Shown: positions 33,238 to 36,090 of the stretch, piece after piece
How the letters are laid out: each line of letters starts with the position of its first letter
Numbering within the stretch: position 1 is the first letter of the stretch
DNA from: Bdellovibrionaceae bacterium UBA2316
Lineage (GTDB): Bacteria > Bdellovibrionota > Bdellovibrionia > Bdellovibrionales > Bdellovibrionaceae
Length of the DNA stretch: 36,090 nucleotides
Assembly (NCBI GenBank): GCA_002345205.1
Contig: DDVI01000136.1
Span: forward strand, 11,699-47,788
Direction of reading: 5' to 3'
Notes under the pieces: generated by a model
Databases searched by the model: none
Told to the model about the DNA's origin: nothing
The model's input: the letters and a program-made list of their open reading frames with translations, nothing else
Program-made: the position numbers and the translations under genes

Positions 33238-33254
33238 AGATTTCATATAAATCT
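33238..33254. promoter_or_regulatory. 17-bp palindrome, candidate operator
   Basis: AGATTT-CATAT-AAATCT, perfect 6-bp arms around a 5-bp centre, 38 bp upstream of the Trp-rich gene start and downstream of a plausible -10 box. Size and position suit a TetR-type dimer; a truncated TetR gene lies immediately beyond the Trp-rich gene. Confidence 0.45.
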
Positions 33255-33292
33255 CCGATGCATGTATGTCGAAAAAAAACAAAGGAGACATT

Positions 33293-33559
33293 ATGAAAAG
33301 CAAAAATTGGCAGGGTTGGGTTCAAGTAAAATGGAAACCAGGAACTCCGGATACGGCGTGGAAAAGCTGGACAAAGAACCCCTCTGTAAAAGGCGTTTGG
33401 TCAACGCAAGGCAACTGGGATTGCACGATCTGGATCGACGTAAGCACTCAAGATCAATTCGAAGAATTCGTTTGGAAAAATATCCGCAACAACAAATGGG
33501 TCGAAAACACAGAGTCATTCTGGGCTAAGCAATGGTGGGGATCATCTAAAGCCGCTTAG
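33293..33559 (+). CDS. Trp-rich small protein resembling a stand-alone Lrp/AsnC RAM domain
   Basis: 88 residues from ATG 33293 (AAAGGAG 6 nt upstream). 13 of 88 residues are tryptophan (positions 6, 9, 14, 23, 26, 36, 42, 47, 61, 69, 77, 81, 82). The frame of an AsnC/Lrp ligand-binding (RAM, ferredoxin-like) domain is readable: VQVKWKPGT opening strand, the turn VKGVWSTQGNWDCTIWIDV corresponding to 'V..VY.v.G.yD..v.v.v', then FEEFVWKNIRNNKWVENTES corresponding to 'f.efv.e.lr...gVe.t.t'. No DNA-binding domain is present. The fold assignment is an inference from this pattern. The stop overlaps the end of the convergent TetR remnant by 14 bp. Confidence 0.7.
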   Translation: MKSKNWQGWVQVKWKPGTPDTAWKSWTKNPSVKGVWSTQGNWDCTIWIDVSTQDQFEEFVWKNIRNNKWVENTESFWAKQWWGSSKAA

Positions 33560-34016
33560 TTTCTTTTGTAATAAATGATATCACCAGTTCACCCGAATTC
33601 AGTGTAAGTTTTGGATTATTCATTAGTCGCGCCTGAAACTGGGCGCCCATTCCTTGACTATACACAAAGGATGCTAACGTTTTTGCATCCATGTCTTTAC
33701 GAATTTCACCCGAGCGCTGCCCTTCGTTAATTTGTAGTTCAACCCAACTTAGCCATTTTTCAACAAATGCGTTCATCTCTTTCTGTACTTCTTTTGAAAG
33801 ACTTTGAAAATCCGCAATCAGAGACATCACCGGACAAATTTTTCGTTTATCACAGGAAAACATGTAAAAAACATCAAATACCTTACGCACTTTTTGTAAT
33901 GGCGATTGTTCCGTTAATGTCAGAACCCAAGCGCCGAACTTTTCGCTATAGTTGCGAATAATAGAAATTGTTAATTCATCCTTGCTAGCGAAATGATCGT
34001 GTAGGATGCAACCCAA
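33546..34016 (-). pseudogene. TetR-family regulator lacking its DNA-binding domain
   Basis: 156 residues that match a TetR protein from the end of the helix-turn-helix onward: GCILHDHFASKDELTISII corresponds to the usual 'G..Y.HF.SK..L'. The C-terminal ligand domain follows (RKICPVMSLIADFQSLSKEV, LSWVELQINEGQRSGEIRKDMDA), as in NemR-like regulators. The roughly 35-40 residues that hold helices 1-3 of the DNA-binding domain are missing. In frame upstream there is a TGA 11 codons before the TTG start, and the other frames give no helix-turn-helix. So it is a 5' truncation; the 140 bp beyond it look like a junction. Confidence 0.75.
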
Positions 34017-34156
34017 TTTAAAAATATGTTCAATTTGGGACGATCAAATAACCGAGTTTGAATTTTTCCTATGACTATGCTAACAAGTATCACATGGATG
34101 CACATTATCACAAAGTTATGAAAGCCCGCGATGGAATCAAAGAAACAGGAACTCGT

Positions 34157-34618
34157 ATGTACTTTGCTTACTCGGGCGTCTTGGATCGCGAAGCCTTTGA
34201 AATATGGCGCGAAGAACACAGCTATCAATTTTTTCAATTACCTAAAGGTGACCTTGCGGAAGCTAAGGGTGTAGATTTGATTTTTGATTTCCCATCCCGC
34301 TGGTGGGGTGGACGCGTGGCGGGCCTGATCGACAAACCAGGTGCATCCGTATTTGGGCGGCTTTTTGAAATCGACGCAGTCAATTGGCCCGTCGTTCAAC
34401 ACAAAGAAGGCGTGGTGACAGGCATGTCGGTCGAACGTACTCTAAACGTAATCGCTAATGGAAAAGAAGTTGAAGCCACCGCGTTTGTGACCTCCCCTGA
34501 TCGCGCCAGCACAGATGGTCCTGTTAGCCTGCGATTTATAGAAGCACTTATCAGTGGCGCTAAACAATCGGGTCTTCCAGAAAATTATATAGCCACATTA
34601 AAAAACAAAGCCGTTTAA
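34157..34618 (+). CDS. Gamma-glutamylcyclotransferase-like protein
   Basis: 153 residues from ATG 34157 (AGGA 7 nt upstream). The fold is suggested by the opening YFAYSGVLDREAFEIW and by SRWWGGRVAGLIDKPGASVFGRLFEI, the pattern of the GGCT/BtrG fold ('YFAYGSN' and 'G.A.i.p..g..v.G.lyel'). The canonical YGSN loop is YSGV here, so classical gamma-glutamyl cyclotransferase activity is uncertain. A longer frame open back to 34058 has no ribosome site and overlaps the junction region upstream. Confidence 0.65.
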   Translation: MYFAYSGVLDREAFEIWREEHSYQFFQLPKGDLAEAKGVDLIFDFPSRWWGGRVAGLIDKPGASVFGRLFEIDAVNWPVVQHKEGVVTGMSVERTLNVIANGKEVEATAFVTSPDRASTDGPVSLRFIEALISGAKQSGLPENYIATLKNKAV

Positions 34619-34759
34619 CAACGGCCCTGACGCCCTAGAACGTCCTTTTCGACCAAATCTTAAGCAGCGTTTTCTTCAGACTCAAAATATACTCCCTATT
34701 AAGTCGGTTCGGTTCATGCAGATCCAAAGTCTTCGACGTAACTTCGAAAGGACCTAGCC

Positions 34760-36043
34760 ATGAATCGCTTTGTAAAATTCTTTCTTGTTGTCTCACTATT
34801 TTGACTATCCTATTCCTTCGCGAAATTGTTGGATCAAGCCCAACGCGAAGGTGAAGCACACGCGGTGTTGATGTTAAGTCTCGTTCGCCGTGGCCTTTAT
34901 CCGCAAGCGGCGACTCAAATAAATGACCTCGTGAAAAAGCAATTTAACCCTAAATTTAGATTCGACTATCAAAAAATTGATAGCGACTACCATTATAAAA
35001 AAATACCACTTCCGTTATATCAAGATTATGTTCGTGTTCCAGAAACGCTCCAAACAAAGCCAACAAGTCATTTTCTGTTTATTTTGGACAGCTATTTAAA
35101 ACGAGCTAAAGTTCTTCCGAACCCACGCCAATACGTTGATTTTTTTATCAATGTAGTCCTTGAAAATCCTAATAGTCGCCCAAATATTGGAACGGTATTA
35201 GATGCACTCATGTATCGCTTCCCTGGTCTTGAAGGAGAACGTATAGCCGCCGATCTTATCGTAAAACATTTTCAGGCTCACCCTGACTCGAACATGTTCT
35301 GGAATATTGATCCATTTGATCGGCGAATCCTAAATAACCTTCCGCTCGAGCTTCAAATTAAAATGCTAACATCCTATCTAGGTTTAGATCACCTATTTGT
35401 CGTAGGTCGCGAGTACAGCTATCTCTATGAAACCATCCTTATGAAGTACAAATCTCTGGTTTCGAACGAAACCTATTTAGATTTTATTTCCGGGCTCATC
35501 GATCGGTACAACAAAGACCGGTTTTTAACACCGTTCCCAGATCGGGTTGCGGGCGTTCTAATTGCCGAGTTTTTAAAAGAGGGCAAAACGTCTGAGAACG
35601 CAAAAGCCAGATTTCAAGCATTATTCAACAATGACTTTTTTAAGTCAGGGTTGTTTAATATTGTGAATCGCGGAGAAAACATTCAGCGTCTGAAATCATT
35701 TGCGAGGGATTTGCACTACGTCGACAAAGAACTTGCCGCTATCGCCGTTAAGGAATTTTTGAGACGCACCCCTCAATATTTAACTAATGAAGAGGTGATG
35801 AAAGATTTGATTCGTCCCTACATTATTAATTTCACAGACAATGTTCACGAAAATAAGTATCTTCGATATATCTCTACAAGTTTGGATACGCCTATTGGAA
35901 GCGCTAGTGAAAAAAAACGACGTGAACTTTTTAAATTATACTATTCAGAAAAGAAACCCTTTCCGGTGGACGCAAAGGTTATTGTACCTTCATTCGGCGT
36001 TCACACAGGGCCCAGCTGTCAACAATTCTACGGTGTTCGATAG
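34760..36043 (+). pseudogene. Secreted helical protein gene with in-frame TGA in its signal peptide
   Basis: ATG 34760 has AAGGA 8 nt upstream and begins a signal peptide MNRFVKFFLVVSLF, then TGA (34802-34804), then LSYSFA with a proper cleavage motif before KLLDQAQRE. Beyond this the frame is open for 410 further codons to TAG at 36041. The mature protein has no recognisable family; it is alpha-helical, with repeated helix-pair segments (ALMYRFPGLEGERIAADLIV; AIAVKEFLRRTPQYLTNEEV) reminiscent of TPR/HEAT-like solenoids. The stop is a single TGG-to-TGA change away from Trp. Either a recent nonsense mutation, a sequencing error, or a gene read by a downstream TTG start (34826) without secretion. 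Confidence 0.6.
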
Positions 36044-36090
36044 CTAATCCTTAATTAAAATAGCGCTTCATGTCTATGATTGTTTGATAT

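Noticed and set aside
34058..34156. Upstream extension of the GGCT-like gene (TTG start)
   Set aside because: No ribosome site, and the domain begins at the later ATG; the extra 33 residues have no family resemblance and lie in the suspected junction.
34610..34625. Hairpin GCCGTT-TAAC-AACGGC at the end of the GGCT-like gene
   Set aside because: Only 6 bp and no T-tract follows, so a terminator cannot be claimed.

Overview
The window is a compact, moderately AT-rich chromosomal segment of a Gram-negative bacterium with an outer membrane (Mla and Lol transporters, lipoproteins, a small beta-barrel). The mix of lipid import, full fatty-acid oxidation, gluconeogenesis (GlpX, malic enzyme), secreted peptidases and many short secreted proteins of unknown function resembles a Bdellovibrio-like predator (Bdellovibrionota). 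That placement is an inference from gene content and style. No rRNA, tRNA, IS element, integrase, CRISPR array or phage gene is visible.

Layout. Positions 1-3.9 kb (minus): an MlaE-MlaF-MlaD lipid transporter whose genes overlap by 4 bp, followed by a LolC/E-type permease; the MlaF ATPase has lost most catalytic motifs. 4.0-8.0 kb (minus): DUF218 protein, RidA, a small outer-membrane-type protein, a coiled-coil protein, a START-domain protein, class II fructose-bisphosphatase GlpX and a YbgC-type thioesterase. 8.0-11.4 kb: pgsA, an unlisted 49-residue membrane protein, a LEA lipoprotein, a solitary CpaF ATPase and a periplasmic cyclophilin. 11.4-16.9 kb (minus): an M14 metallocarboxypeptidase, then a fadJ-fadI type beta-oxidation operon whose ribosome binding site lies inside a long leader hairpin. 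17.3-24.8 kb: malic enzyme fused to a phosphotransacetylase-like domain behind a near-consensus promoter, an AHSA1 protein, a trypsin-like protease, two secreted proteins and a DUF4153 membrane protein. 24.8-28.6 kb: a broken FemAB/GNAT-like gene, clpS, yajQ, a metallo-beta-lactamase-fold hydrolase and a Cys-rich membrane protein. 28.7-31.8 kb (minus): a LemA-TPM-TPM operon and an HExxH secreted metallopeptidase. 31.9-36.05 kb: small secreted and regulatory genes, a tryptophan-rich RAM-fold-like protein next to a decapitated TetR gene, a GGCT-like protein and a secreted helical protein with a TGA in its signal peptide.

How the genes fit together: the FadJ/FadI pair makes acetyl-CoA, malic enzyme supplies pyruvate and NAD(P)H, and GlpX completes gluconeogenesis, a set that suits growth on lipids and amino acids. 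The Mla genes, PgsA, the LolC-like permease and the lipoproteins serve the envelope. The genome is tightly packed: convergent pairs end with zero gap (9345/9346, 11425/11426) or overlap (26820-26823, 33546-33559).

The most unusual signals are the degenerate MlaF, the leader hairpin before fadI, the Trp-rich protein with a palindrome in its promoter beside the truncated TetR, and three genes that look recently damaged in the right-hand third.
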